NCBI GenBank assembly: GCA_964472545.1
Contig: CAYYNP010000037.1
Span: 1 to 48,464, forward strand
From: CAYYNP01 sp964472545
Lineage (GTDB): Bacteria; Planctomycetota; Planctomycetia; Pirellulales; Thermoguttaceae
Direction: 5' to 3'
DNA: 48,464 nucleotides
Shown here: piece after piece, positions 1-8,446 of the stretch
Position numbering within the stretch: the first letter of the stretch is position 1
Layout: every line of letters begins with the position of its first letter
Position numbers and translations under genes: made by a program
The notes under the pieces: generated by a model
Told to the model about the DNA's origin: nothing
Seen by the model: only the letters and a program-made list of their open reading frames with translations
The model's database searches: none

Positions 1-1353
1 CCCGAACTTCGCGAGATGCTGGCCGAGAACGACGCGGTCGCGCTGACCGAGTTCTGCAACGAATTGCACCCTGCGCGCACCGCGGAGTTTATGGAAGGCC
101 TCAGTGCCAAAGAGGGCTGGGCCGTGTTGCAGCACGCCGAGATGCCGCTGCGCGTCGAGGTTTTCGGGTTCTTCGAGCAAGACCGACAGATCGAGATCAT
201 CGAAACGCTCGAGCGGGAGGAGATCGCCACGTTCATCGGCCACATGCCGCCGGACGATCGGGTCGACTTGCTGGCGGAGGTCCGGCCGTGGATCGTCGAC
301 GAGTTGATGCCGCTGATCCCCACCGATGAGCGGCGAGACATCCAACGGCTCAGTGCCTATCCGGAGAATACGGCCGGCGCCGTGATGACCACGGAATTTG
401 CCCGGCTCAGCGAGGATCTGACCGTCGACAAGGCGCTGAGCAAGATTCGCCGTCAGGCCGAAGACCTCGAGACGATCTATTACCTCTACGTGGTCGACCA
501 CGAAGACCATCTGCGCGGGCTGATCTCGTTTCGGCAGATGGTCTCGGCAATGGGAAAGCCGGAGACGCTGATCGGCGATTTGATGGAACGCGACCTGGTC
601 AGCGTGCACGTGATCGACGACCAGGAGGAGGTGGCCGCGAAGGTCGCCCGATACAACCTGCTGGCGATTCCGGTGGTCGACGACGAACACCGCATGCTGG
701 GCATCATCACGCACGACGACGTGATCGACGTCGTGGTCGAGGAAGCCACCGAAGACGCCCAGCGGATCGCGGCCATCGAGCCGTTGGAGGGCGGCTATCT
801 CGAGACGGGCTTGTTCGCCTTGGCACGCAAGCGTGTTTTTTGGCTTACGATTCTACTTTTCGGGGCCCTGCTGACCGCCGTGGCCCTGGGCGAATACAAG
901 CAGGACATGGTCGACCACGCCTGGCTCGTGCTGTTCATCCCGTTGGTCATTTCCACCGGCGGAAACACCGGCAACCAGTCGGCCACGCTGATCATCACCG
1001 CGCTCTCGACCGGCGATATTTCGCTCAGCGATTGGTGGCGCGTGGTACGCCGCGAGTTGGCCTTGGGGTTGCTCTTGGGAGGATTCCTGGGAGTGATGGG
1101 TTACCTCTGTGCCGTGCCGTTCGCGCCGCCGCCGAGCGCGATGACGGCGGCCGTGATTCCGCTGACGCTGCTGTTGGTCGTCGTTTGCGGCACGCTGTTG
1201 GGGTCCGTGTTGCCGCTGTCCTTTCGAGGCCTCGGCTGGGACCCGGCGTTGATGAGCAACCCCTTCGTGGCGGGGTTGATTGACGTGCTGGGGATCATTA
1301 TCTACATGAAGGTGGCGATGTACTTGTTGCCGTTGTTCCAGGCTGCCGCGTGA
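1..1353 (+). CDS. mgtE: Magnesium transporter MgtE (5' end cut by window edge)
   Basis: Inner-membrane Mg2+ channel/transporter of the MgtE family. The frame is open from base 1, so only a few N-terminal residues are missing; about 450 residues are present, the usual length. From the first Met at base 16, a helical MgtE_N domain covers about residues 10-115, a CBS pair (starting near TAGAVMTTEF) about 120-250, and five membrane helices about 265-445. The hallmark pore segment STGGNTGNQSATL is intact, and the C-terminal helix begins SNPFVAGLIDVLG. In known MgtE proteins the N and CBS domains sense cytosolic Mg2+ and gate the pore; all parts needed for this are present. It ends just before a palindromic repeat pair. 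Family assignment is secure; the true start lies outside the window. Confidence 0.96.
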   Translation, partial: PELREMLAENDAVALTEFCNELHPARTAEFMEGLSAKEGWAVLQHAEMPLRVEVFGFFEQDRQIEIIETLEREEIATFIGHMPPDDRVDLLAEVRPWIVDELMPLIPTDERRDIQRLSAYPENTAGAVMTTEFARLSEDLTVDKALSKIRRQAEDLETIYYLYVVDHEDHLRGLISFRQMVSAMGKPETLIGDLMERDLVSVHVIDDQEEVAAKVARYNLLAIPVVDDEHRMLGIITHDDVIDVVVEEATEDAQRIAAIEPLEGGYLETGLFALARKRVFWLTILLFGALLTAVALGEYKQDMVDHAWLVLFIPLVISTGGNTGNQSATLIITALSTGDISLSDWWRVVRRELALGLLLGGFLGVMGYLCAVPFAPPPSAMTAAVIPLTLLLVVVCGTLLGSVLPLSFRGLGWDPALMSNPFVAGLIDVLGIIIYMKVAMYLLPLFQAAA

Positions 1354-1358
1354 GCCTT

Positions 1359-1447
1359 GTAGGGTGCGTCCGGACGCACCATGAATCAGTTGCGCGGCGT
1401 GCGCCCGGACGAGTTCTAGGTAGTTGGTGCGTCTGGACGCACCCTAC
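1359..1447. repeat. Palindromic repeat pair in inverted orientation
   Basis: Two 22-bp arms, 1359-1380 and 1426-1447, are inverted copies of each other with one mismatch. Each arm contains its own near-palindrome built on GGTGCGTCCGGACGCACC. The element fills the gap between mgtE and the next gene, and its right end touches the Shine-Dalgarno of the downstream gene (AAGGAG at 1449-1454). It looks like a REP or small MITE-type element. The upstream extension of the next reading frame through it is not considered coding. Confidence 0.75.
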
Positions 1448-1460
1448 GAAGGAGCGTGTG

Positions 1461-2648
1461 ATGAAACCCACGAAGATCGGACGCCGGGGGTTGTTGCGGG
1501 CCGGTGCGGCGGCTACCGCCGGCATCGTGTTGGGAAGAACCGAGACGGCGGCGGCCCCGGCGGGATCGTTGCGGATCGATGAGCCGATGCACGGAGCCGT
1601 GTTGAATCGCCGCCACGGCGTCCAGACCGACGATGGCTTGAGGATCGAAGTTCGAGGCGAGGCACCGCTTGATGAGCGTGTGACCGTCAACGGCACGCCG
1701 GCCGAGCGGGCCGGCTCCCGATTCACCGCCGAGGTGGTGCTGCGCGAGAAGGAGACCGAGATCATCGCCATCGGGCAGGGCATCTCCGGCCGTCATGAGC
1801 ATCGGCTGCGGGTCCTCTGGGACAAACACTCTCGGCCCCGCTATCGCTTCTCGATCGACGACAACAGCTTCTTTCTCCGCGACGTCGCCCAGAAGCAATA
1901 CGCCTCGCTCTTCGACTGTTTCTACCTCGAGATGCTCCGCAAGCTGCACGCCGAATACGGGTCAAAGTTCGTGCTGAACATCTACTACACGACCGGCGAC
2001 GACTTCAATCTGACGGAGTTTCCCGACCGGTACAAGAAAGAGTGGGAAGACAATGCCCACTGGCTGAAGCTGGCCTTCCACGCCCACGCCGACAAGCCGG
2101 ATCGTCCGTATCAGTACGCATCGCCGCAGCGGCTGATCGGTGATCTGGACCGGGTGGCCGAGCAGATCCGCCGCTTTGCCGGCGAAGCGACCTACACGCC
2201 GCCGACGGTGATCCACTGGGGGATGGTGCAGCCGTCGGCACTCAGACCGCTGGCCGAGCGCGGAGTAAAAGTCCTCAGCGGCTACTTCCGCCGCGGCAGC
2301 AGTGGCTGGGACGTCAACTACCTGGTGGACGACGTCCGCAGCGAGTATCTCTCGCGGCACGACGCCCTGATGGACTTCCCAAGCGGTATCGTCTTCTCTC
2401 GGGTGGACGTCGTCTGCAATAGCACCCCGGTCGACCGCATCGTGCCCACGCTGAAACCCTTGACGGCCGATCCGAACACGGCCGAGATCATGGATCTGTT
2501 TACCCACGAGCAGTATTTCTGGCCGTTCTACGTGAATCACCTTCCCGATCACGCCCGTCGGCTCGACCGAGCGATCCGCTTCGTAACGGAGGAGGGACAT
2601 CAGCCGGTCTTTTTCCACGAAGGCTTTTTGGGAGGGCGGGACGGGTAG
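1461..2648 (+). CDS. Tat-exported polysaccharide-deacetylase-like protein
   Basis: A 395-residue protein. The ATG at 1461 was chosen because AAGGAG lies 6 nt upstream and because translation from it opens directly with a Tat signal (GRRGLLRAGAAATAG); an earlier start would run through a palindromic repeat. Residues about 36-120 resemble an Ig-like beta domain. From residue 128 the protein looks like a NodB/polysaccharide-deacetylase type barrel, with FSIDDNSF (Asp133-Asp134) and an AFHAHAD segment (His207, His209, Asp211) that could form the metal site. Inference: an exported metal-dependent carbohydrate-modifying enzyme or a catalytically diverged relative. No close family was recognised and the substrate is unknown. 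Confidence 0.75.
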   Translation: MKPTKIGRRGLLRAGAAATAGIVLGRTETAAAPAGSLRIDEPMHGAVLNRRHGVQTDDGLRIEVRGEAPLDERVTVNGTPAERAGSRFTAEVVLREKETEIIAIGQGISGRHEHRLRVLWDKHSRPRYRFSIDDNSFFLRDVAQKQYASLFDCFYLEMLRKLHAEYGSKFVLNIYYTTGDDFNLTEFPDRYKKEWEDNAHWLKLAFHAHADKPDRPYQYASPQRLIGDLDRVAEQIRRFAGEATYTPPTVIHWGMVQPSALRPLAERGVKVLSGYFRRGSSGWDVNYLVDDVRSEYLSRHDALMDFPSGIVFSRVDVVCNSTPVDRIVPTLKPLTADPNTAEIMDLFTHEQYFWPFYVNHLPDHARRLDRAIRFVTEEGHQPVFFHEGFLGGRDG

Positions 2649-2858
2649 TTGCCGTCGATTCAGCCGGGCGCAGTTCTTTCGGGGGGAGGCTGCTCTCCGG
2701 CTTTGGAACCAAGATCACGGCCGCATCGTCGAATGGACCAAGAAAGGCCCAATCACCAATCGAACTAGGCTGATTCGACCCGCGGGGATAGAATGTGACG
2801 TTGTCCGCCTAACGGCGGTTGCCAATTTGTCTTCTTCTAGACGGTGAGGTGAGTAGCA

Positions 2859-4649
2859 ATGATTCGACGACGAGCAGTAATCGTGGCACCGTTGGTCTGC
2901 CTGGCGCTGACGTTTGCGACGTTCGCCCAGGCCGCTGAGGACGTGCTCAGCGTGATTCCCGAAGGGGCTTTGGGCTTTGCCGTGATCAATCGGCTTGCCG
3001 AAACCGACGCCACTCTCCAAAAGGTCGGCGGCCGGATGGGCCTGCCCGTGCCGGGTTTGTTGGCGGAACTGGAGAAAGAGACCGGTATCGGCCCGGGACT
3101 CGACAAGCAGGGCAGCGCGGCCATCGTGCTGATGCCCGGCGAAGAGATCGACGATGAGCCGATCGTCTTGCTCTACGCGCCGGTGACCGACTACCAGGCG
3201 TTCATCAAGCCGCTGGGGCCGGAGAGTCCCGTGGACGGGCTGATGACCGTCAAGGTCGATCGCGAGCGATTCCTGGTGGGCCAGGACGGCGGCTTTGCGG
3301 TCCTCGGCGAACCGCGACACGTCGACGTGATCAAGGCGGCGATCGCGTCGCCCAACCGGCTCTCCGCCGAGTTGGCCCCGCTGAAAGACTGGCTCAACGA
3401 AAACTCCGCCGGATTGGTCGTCACGCGCACCGGCGTTGAGACGCTCGCGGCGGTGATTCAGAAAGGTCTGCGGGAAGTCCGCGCCGGCTTTGCCGACATG
3501 CCGCCGGAATTCCGCGATCAGATGGGCCCTGCCATCGCCGTCTTCGAGGTCTACGAGAAGATTTTCGTGGCGATGGACGACAACGTGCAAACCTATGCGG
3601 CGGCCGTGCGGGCGGACAAGGGCGGCTCGATCCATCTGACCGAGCGGGTGCGGGCCAGCGCCGACAGCGGCCTGGCCAAAATGCTCGATTCGATCGAGAC
3701 TCCCGATGGCAATTTGTTGGCCGGCCTGCCCTCGGGGCCGTTTGTGCTGGCGGCTGCCGGCATCACGCCGAATGGGGCGCTGGAAGCGCTGATGGACTTC
3801 TCCATCGAGATCATGAAGGCCATGCCGCAAATCTACGGCCTCGAGGAAGGCCAGGCCGACAAGCTGGGCGAGCTTTCCCGCGAGTCGATGAAGGGCCTGC
3901 GGAGCATGGGATTCCTCTTCGGCGTGGGCAAGCCGGGGGACCCAATGTTCGGCCGCATGTTCGCCGTGATGAAGGTCGACGACGCCAAGGCCTACATGGC
4001 CAGATACCGCCGTGTGATCGACGAAATGAACGAGTTGGTCAAGGACAATGAAACGTCGTTCTTCGGAGGCATGAAGGTCAAGGACGTCGAGATCGAAGGG
4101 ATGCCCGCCATCGAGATTCGAATGCCGGTCCCGGTTACGCCTCAGGCGCAAGGCATGCCCGGCTACGACGAGATGATGAAGGCCATGTTTGGCCCCAAAA
4201 AGCGGATCACGACCTACGTGGCCGTGGCCGACGACCATACGATAGTCACGGCCTACACCAACAAGCAGGCGCTGGCCAAGTGCATTGCAGCCATCAAAGA
4301 CCCCCAGAAGTGTCTTTCGGCCGACGCCGGCGTGGCCAAGACGGCAGGCATGCTCCCCGACGGTGCGTTGGGCGTGATCTATTGGAGTCCCAAGGGCACG
4401 GTCGATCTGATCAACCAACTGCTCCCGGCCTTTGTTCCGCCCACGGAGGGCGAGTTCCAACTGCCGGCGTTTCCCCGGACCCCGCCGGTCGGGATCGCCG
4501 TGAAGACGGCCCCGGGCGAGGTCAAGTCGCACATGGTGGTGCCGAACTCGGTGCTCAAGGCGATTGCCGCCTACATTCCGAAGCTGGTCCTGATGGCGGC
4601 CGAAAGGGAGAAGGAGAACACGCTGGAAGTGGGGCAGCCGATCTATTGA
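2859..4649 (+). CDS. Large secreted protein of unknown function
   Basis: A 596-residue protein with a clear Sec signal peptide (MIRRRAVIVA... cut after about AQA, residue 25). The start has GAGGTGAG a few bases upstream. The body is an alternating alpha/beta sequence without cysteine clusters, repeats or recognised catalytic motifs. It has the flavour of planctomycete secreted proteins distantly like DUF3352 (segments such as VIPEGALGFAVINR near the mature N-terminus and again MLPDGALGVIYW near residue 500, suggesting two related halves), but this is not verified. It is a single gene closed by a strong hairpin terminator. Function unknown. Confidence 0.85.
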   Translation: MIRRRAVIVAPLVCLALTFATFAQAAEDVLSVIPEGALGFAVINRLAETDATLQKVGGRMGLPVPGLLAELEKETGIGPGLDKQGSAAIVLMPGEEIDDEPIVLLYAPVTDYQAFIKPLGPESPVDGLMTVKVDRERFLVGQDGGFAVLGEPRHVDVIKAAIASPNRLSAELAPLKDWLNENSAGLVVTRTGVETLAAVIQKGLREVRAGFADMPPEFRDQMGPAIAVFEVYEKIFVAMDDNVQTYAAAVRADKGGSIHLTERVRASADSGLAKMLDSIETPDGNLLAGLPSGPFVLAAAGITPNGALEALMDFSIEIMKAMPQIYGLEEGQADKLGELSRESMKGLRSMGFLFGVGKPGDPMFGRMFAVMKVDDAKAYMARYRRVIDEMNELVKDNETSFFGGMKVKDVEIEGMPAIEIRMPVPVTPQAQGMPGYDEMMKAMFGPKKRITTYVAVADDHTIVTAYTNKQALAKCIAAIKDPQKCLSADAGVAKTAGMLPDGALGVIYWSPKGTVDLINQLLPAFVPPTEGEFQLPAFPRTPPVGIAVKTAPGEVKSHMVVPNSVLKAIAAYIPKLVLMAAEREKENTLEVGQPIY

Positions 4650-4684
4650 TCGCTCCGCTCGGCTACCGAGCTTGTTGACTTACC

Positions 4685-4728
4685 CGAGAAAGGGCGGCGG
4701 CCGTCCGTCGCCCTTTCTCGCTTTGTTG
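4685..4728 (+). terminator. Rho-independent terminator
   Basis: A perfect 12-bp stem (CGAGAAAGGGCG at 4685-4696 with its complement at 4709-4720), a 12-nt loop and the T-containing tail CTTTGTTG. It lies 36 nt after the stop of the secreted protein and 17 nt before the next Shine-Dalgarno region, so it separates two transcription units. Confidence 0.8.
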
Positions 4729-4744
4729 CGCTGGGAACCCTGTG

Positions 4745-5677
4745 ATGAGCCAACTCCGCTACGCCGCCGCGGCGTGTCAGATCGATCTGCCGAACCCGGC
4801 CGGCCGTGATGAGATTGCCAAGCGCGTAAGCCGGCTAATCGGCATGGTGCGGATGGCGGTCGAGGGCTACTCTCCGTTTCTGCCGGTGCGGCTGGCCGTC
4901 TTTCCGGAGTTTGCCCACGCGGCGCCGATCTATCCGTCGCTGGGCGAGCTGCGCCGCCGTCTTACCGTTCCCGTACCGAACGAGCACACCGAACGTTACG
5001 CCGAGATTGCCCGGGAGCTCGACGTCTACATCCAGACCGGCACGTTTCTGGAGGAGGACCCCGCGTGGCCCGGGGCCGTCTTCAACACGACTTGTTTGAT
5101 CGGACCGGAAGGCCTGTTGACCAAATATCGCAAGGTGAACCCCTGGCTGCCGTGGGAACTGCACACCAGTCCTCACGACCTCGAGGGCTACGCCGACGAG
5201 ATGTTCCCCGTCGCCGAGACGCCGGTCGGCAAGCTCGGGGCGGCCGTCTGCTACGACTGGCTCTTCCCCGAGGTCACGCGGCAACTGTGTGCCAACGGGG
5301 CCGAAGTGCTGATCCGCGTGTCGGCCTATATGGACCCTTGGGGCGCCACGCCGCCGATGGACTGGTGGACCACGGTCAACCGCTGCCGGGCGTTGGAGAA
5401 TACGGCCTACGTCGTGGCGGCCAACCAGGCGGCGTCGATGGGAAACTACCCGCCGTTCTCGTGGCCCGGCGGCAGCATGCTCGTCGATTTCGACGGCCGC
5501 ATTCTCGCCCAGGCCGACGCCGGCCCGGGCACGAAGACCGTCGTGGGCCCGATCGACGTCGGTGCGTTGCGTCACGAGCGGTCCGTGCGGCGGGCACACT
5601 GCATGCTGGAGCACCTGCGGACGGAGGCCTACCCGGTCTATCGTCGGCAACGGTTCGGCCGCGAGGGGGCCGAATAG
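4745..5677 (+). CDS. Carbon-nitrogen hydrolase (nitrilase superfamily amidase)
   Basis: A 310-residue cytoplasmic C-N hydrolase. The nitrilase-superfamily Glu-Lys-Cys triad is complete: Glu55 in VFPEF, Lys130 in KYRKVN, Cys169 in CYDWLFPE. A GTG directly precedes the chosen ATG (4742/4745); the ATG is preferred because GGGA at 4733-4736 is better spaced. The family hydrolyses amides, carbamoyl compounds or nitriles; the specificity here cannot be read from sequence. It is preceded by a terminator and appears monocistronic. A 13-bp direct duplication overlaps its stop codon. Confidence 0.92.
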   Translation: MSQLRYAAAACQIDLPNPAGRDEIAKRVSRLIGMVRMAVEGYSPFLPVRLAVFPEFAHAAPIYPSLGELRRRLTVPVPNEHTERYAEIARELDVYIQTGTFLEEDPAWPGAVFNTTCLIGPEGLLTKYRKVNPWLPWELHTSPHDLEGYADEMFPVAETPVGKLGAAVCYDWLFPEVTRQLCANGAEVLIRVSAYMDPWGATPPMDWWTTVNRCRALENTAYVVAANQAASMGNYPPFSWPGGSMLVDFDGRILAQADAGPGTKTVVGPIDVGALRHERSVRRAHCMLEHLRTEAYPVYRRQRFGREGAE

Positions 5678-5699
5678 CGGGTCCGGATAGCGGGTCCGG
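5674..5699 (+). repeat. 13-bp tandem duplication over a stop codon
   Basis: ATAGCGGGTCCGG occurs twice in direct tandem (5674-5686 and 5687-5699). The first copy contains the TAG stop of the amidase gene. This is a small slippage-type duplication with no evident function. Confidence 0.8.
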
Positions 5700-5882
5700 A
5701 TGCGGTGACGGCACGCTTCGTTGGCAACGTGACCGATTGCCGCTGGAAATCTGCTCCTACAGAGCCGGATGAGGATTGGCATCGGGGCGTCTACGTGCGA
5801 GAATATATGCTGTGGCTGAGCGACGACTCGTCCGCCGCGAGTGCAACAATCACTCCTGATGACGATTGCCGGGGGACCGCCG

Positions 5883-6752
5883 ATGCCTTTTCAAGTGCAG
5901 TGTCCGCACTGTGGCCAAACGCTCAATGTGCCGGATCATCTGGCCGGAAAACGGGTAGCGTGTGCCCACTGCCGCAACGTCGTGAACGTTCCGGCCGCAG
6001 CCGCGCCGAAAGCAGCACCGGCCCCACCGCGCCGCCCGCCGCCCGTGCGCCCACCTTCACGACCTCCGGCCGCCGGCAACTCGCCACGCCCCGCGGCGCC
6101 GGCACGCCCCGCGGCGGTGCCAGCAAGTCCCGCGCCGGCGCCGGCAAATCAGGTTCGCCCCACGGAAGCAGCGGCGCGCGGGGACGTGCCGCCTTCGGTT
6201 CCCGGCCTGGGGATCTTCTCGGGAATTGCCAGCGGCGTCGTAGGGCTTATCTGCTGCGCATTCGGCGCAATCGGAATCGTTATGAATGCTTTCATCGCCG
6301 ACATAATGAAGGCGACAATGAAGGCCGCCCCACACGCGGGTCAGCCCGTGGACGAAGGCCTCCAGTCCGCGATCGGTATTGGCACGTTCACACTTCTGTT
6401 GGGAATCGCCATGGTAACGGCGGCCGTGGGCGTGTTCTGCGGGAAACGTTGGGGGTGGATCTTGAGCCTGGTTGTAGCGGCCGTGGCGGTATACGCCGGT
6501 GCCGAGATCTACTCCCTCTACTCGGCTGCCGTCGACGTGCTGGAGAGCACCACGCGCGTTCCGGCAGTCATTTCAGGGGAAGTTGAAGCCGCGCACAGCG
6601 TCGCCCATCGGGCCTTGCGGATGACGCTGCTCTTTCCGGCTCTGGTGCTGTTCGGCTATGCGCTGCTGACGTGCCTGTTGTTGCTCACGCCGTCCGTGAG
6701 ACGCACGTTCTGGCATCGCAGCGTTCGCCGGCGGACATATGCGACGGGCTGA
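5883..6752 (+). CDS. Zinc-ribbon / Pro-Ala-rich / four-helix membrane protein
   Basis: A 289-residue protein of a type common in planctomycetes. Residues 1-35 form a treble-clef zinc ribbon (CPHC at 7-10, CAHC at 27-30), residues about 37-105 are a Pro/Ala-rich disordered linker, and the C-terminal half has about four hydrophobic helices (IFSGIASGVVGLICC; FTLLLGIAMVTAAVG; ILSLVVAAVAVYAG; LFPALVLFGYALLTCLLLL). The start at 5883 is chosen over the in-frame GTG at 5841 and ATG at 5859 because GGGGGA sits at 5871-5876 and because this family normally begins directly at the ribbon. Role unknown; the ribbon should be cytoplasmic. The gene ends 5 bp before a palindromic element. Confidence 0.85.
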   Translation: MPFQVQCPHCGQTLNVPDHLAGKRVACAHCRNVVNVPAAAAPKAAPAPPRRPPPVRPPSRPPAAGNSPRPAAPARPAAVPASPAPAPANQVRPTEAAARGDVPPSVPGLGIFSGIASGVVGLICCAFGAIGIVMNAFIADIMKATMKAAPHAGQPVDEGLQSAIGIGTFTLLLGIAMVTAAVGVFCGKRWGWILSLVVAAVAVYAGAEIYSLYSAAVDVLESTTRVPAVISGEVEAAHSVAHRALRMTLLFPALVLFGYALLTCLLLLTPSVRRTFWHRSVRRRTYATG

Positions 6753-6757
6753 GATAC

Positions 6758-6893
6758 CTAGCGCTCTGTCAAGCATTAGATTAGGGGTTCGGGTGCCATG
6801 CCCACGCTTACGTGGGCATGCCGAAAACTCGACCAACATGCCCACGCAAGCGTGGGCATGGCACCCAAAGATCTGAGATTGACAGAGCACTAG
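6758..6893. mobile_element. MITE-like palindromic element, long copy
   Basis: A 136-bp imperfect palindrome. The ends are inverted 15-mers (CTAGCGCTCTGTCAA at 6758-6772 and its complement at 6879-6893, one mismatch). Inside are two hairpins built on CATGCCCACGCNNGCGTGGGCATG, flanked by GGGTGCC / GGCACCC. No protein is encoded, which fits a non-autonomous miniature element or a REP-type sequence. The right-hand CTAG provides the stop codon of the sulfatase gene on the minus strand. A shorter relative lies at 15977-16070. Confidence 0.7.
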
Positions 6894-8407
6894 CGGCTCG
6901 GTCTTACGCACAGGGGCCGTTTCGTTTCCCAAGCCGCATCCCGGTCGAAGAGCGTGCCGTATCGCCGGTAGTCGTTGTAGGGCACGGCCTCGGCTTTCCA
7001 GGCGGCGAGTTCTTCGTCGTAGTGGCGACGCATCTGCCGGAGCATCGTCGAGTGTTCCGGCTCGGCGGCCAGGTTCTTCAATTCCAGCGGATCTTCCGCC
7101 ACGTTGAAGAGTTCTTCAACCGGTTCCATGCCCGGTTCCATGCCCGCACCGCGGTACCACCAGTAGGTGTATTTCCACTCTTTGGTGAGCGCGGTGAGGC
7201 TGGTCGTGGCGATCGGTCCCCAGACGTTGATGAACGCCATCTGCTCGCGGACGTCCCCGCCGGGATCGTCCAACAGCGGCAGCAGGCTTTTGCCGTCCAT
7301 GTTCTTCGGCACCGCCACGCCCGCCAGCGCGAGCATCGTCGGCGCGAAGTCGATGTTGCCGGTCAGCGCCCCGCAGCGAAGCCCCTTGCCGGCCGACTTG
7401 CTTCTGGGGTCGTAGATCATCAACGGCACGCGGGCGGATTCCTCCATCGGCAGGACCTTCGAGCCGTAGCCGTGCGAGCCGCAGATGAAGCCGTTGTCGC
7501 TGGTGTAGATCACGACCGTGTTGCGGTCGACGCCCTGCCGCTTCAGTTCCTCGCGAATCATACCCAGCGCCACGTCGATGCCGTAGACCTGTTGGTAATA
7601 CGTGGCCATCACTTCGTCGTATTTCGTGTCGTATCCCCATTCGACGAAGCGCGGATACTGGCGCCCCTGCTTGCTTTGCACGGAAAGATGTTCACCGAAC
7701 TTCCGGCCGTAGTTCTCCGGCTTGGTGAAGGTCTTCCCGGCGTAGACGCGGTCGAACCGCGGATCCGGTTTCGTCGGCCGGTGGGGCGCCTTGAAGCTGA
7801 TCGACAGACAGAGCGGCTTCTTCTGCTTCAGTGCCTGTTTGATCGCTTCTTGCCCGAAGGCCCCGTAGGCGAGCGTCGAGTGGGGATACTCCTCGGCGTA
7901 CTTCGCCAGATGCTCGTTGGCCGCCGTGACGTAGCTGGTCTGTCCCGGCCCGCCGGCCCACATGTCGAAGTCGTCCTGGCAGAGTCCCTTGCCTTCGACG
8001 CCGATGCCAAACTTGCCGGCAAACGCGGTGAAGTATCCGGCGTTGCGCAGCAACACCGGATAGGACTTCGCCCAGACCTCCTGCTTCATGTTCCCGTGGG
8101 TGAAATTGCAGCCGGTCTTGTATTCGTACATCCCGGTCATCACGTTGGCCCGGCTGGCCATGCAGATCGCGGTCGTGTTGTAGTGCCGGTCGAAGACGAG
8201 GCCCTCGCGGGCGAGGCGGTCCATCTGTGGGGTCTTCACGTCCGGATTGCCGTAGCAACCGACGGAGTACGTACACTGGTCGTCGGCAAACAGAAAGATG
8301 ATGTTCGGGCGGGTATCTTCCCTCGGCACGGCGCCGGCCACCGACGGCAGCAGCGTAAGGGCCAACACGTAGAGCGGGAGGTACGTCGCAGAGTTTCGCG
8401 TTGCCAT
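6890..8407 (-). CDS. Secreted arylsulfatase-family sulfatase (C-x-A-x-R type)
   Basis: A 505-residue S1-type sulfatase that hydrolyses sulfate esters, probably in polysaccharides. A signal peptide covers residues 1-26. The alkaline-phosphatase-like fold is shown by the metal pair ADDQ (Asp42, Asp43), the active-site segment CMASR at 82-86 (Cys82 would become formylglycine) and the later TSDNG with nearby SHG. The usual CXPXR is here CXAXR, a variant known among sulfatases. It lies 39 nt downstream of the esterase gene on the same strand, so they are probably co-transcribed. Its TAG stop is formed by the terminal CTAG of the adjacent palindromic element. No sulfatase-maturing enzyme is in the window. 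Confidence 0.95.
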   Translation of the reverse strand: MATRNSATYLPLYVLALTLLPSVAGAVPREDTRPNIIFLFADDQCTYSVGCYGNPDVKTPQMDRLAREGLVFDRHYNTTAICMASRANVMTGMYEYKTGCNFTHGNMKQEVWAKSYPVLLRNAGYFTAFAGKFGIGVEGKGLCQDDFDMWAGGPGQTSYVTAANEHLAKYAEEYPHSTLAYGAFGQEAIKQALKQKKPLCLSISFKAPHRPTKPDPRFDRVYAGKTFTKPENYGRKFGEHLSVQSKQGRQYPRFVEWGYDTKYDEVMATYYQQVYGIDVALGMIREELKRQGVDRNTVVIYTSDNGFICGSHGYGSKVLPMEESARVPLMIYDPRSKSAGKGLRCGALTGNIDFAPTMLALAGVAVPKNMDGKSLLPLLDDPGGDVREQMAFINVWGPIATTSLTALTKEWKYTYWWYRGAGMEPGMEPVEELFNVAEDPLELKNLAAEPEHSTMLRQMRRHYDEELAAWKAEAVPYNDYRRYGTLFDRDAAWETKRPLCVRPSR

Positions 8408-8446
8408 CTTGGGTCCTATTCGTGTTCTTGATGCGCAGCAGGCGTA

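Noticed and set aside
1350..1460. N-terminal extension of the deacetylase-like protein
   Set aside because: It is translated through a palindromic repeat; the ATG at 1461 has AAGGAG and a Tat signal directly after it.
2715..4532. 605-codon minus-strand frame opposite the secreted protein
   Set aside because: It has no ribosome site and a His/Arg/Gly-rich translation without domains. The plus-strand gene has a signal peptide, Shine-Dalgarno and terminator.
6812..8431. 539-codon plus-strand frame opposite the sulfatase
   Set aside because: It starts inside the palindromic element and is antisense to a clear sulfatase.
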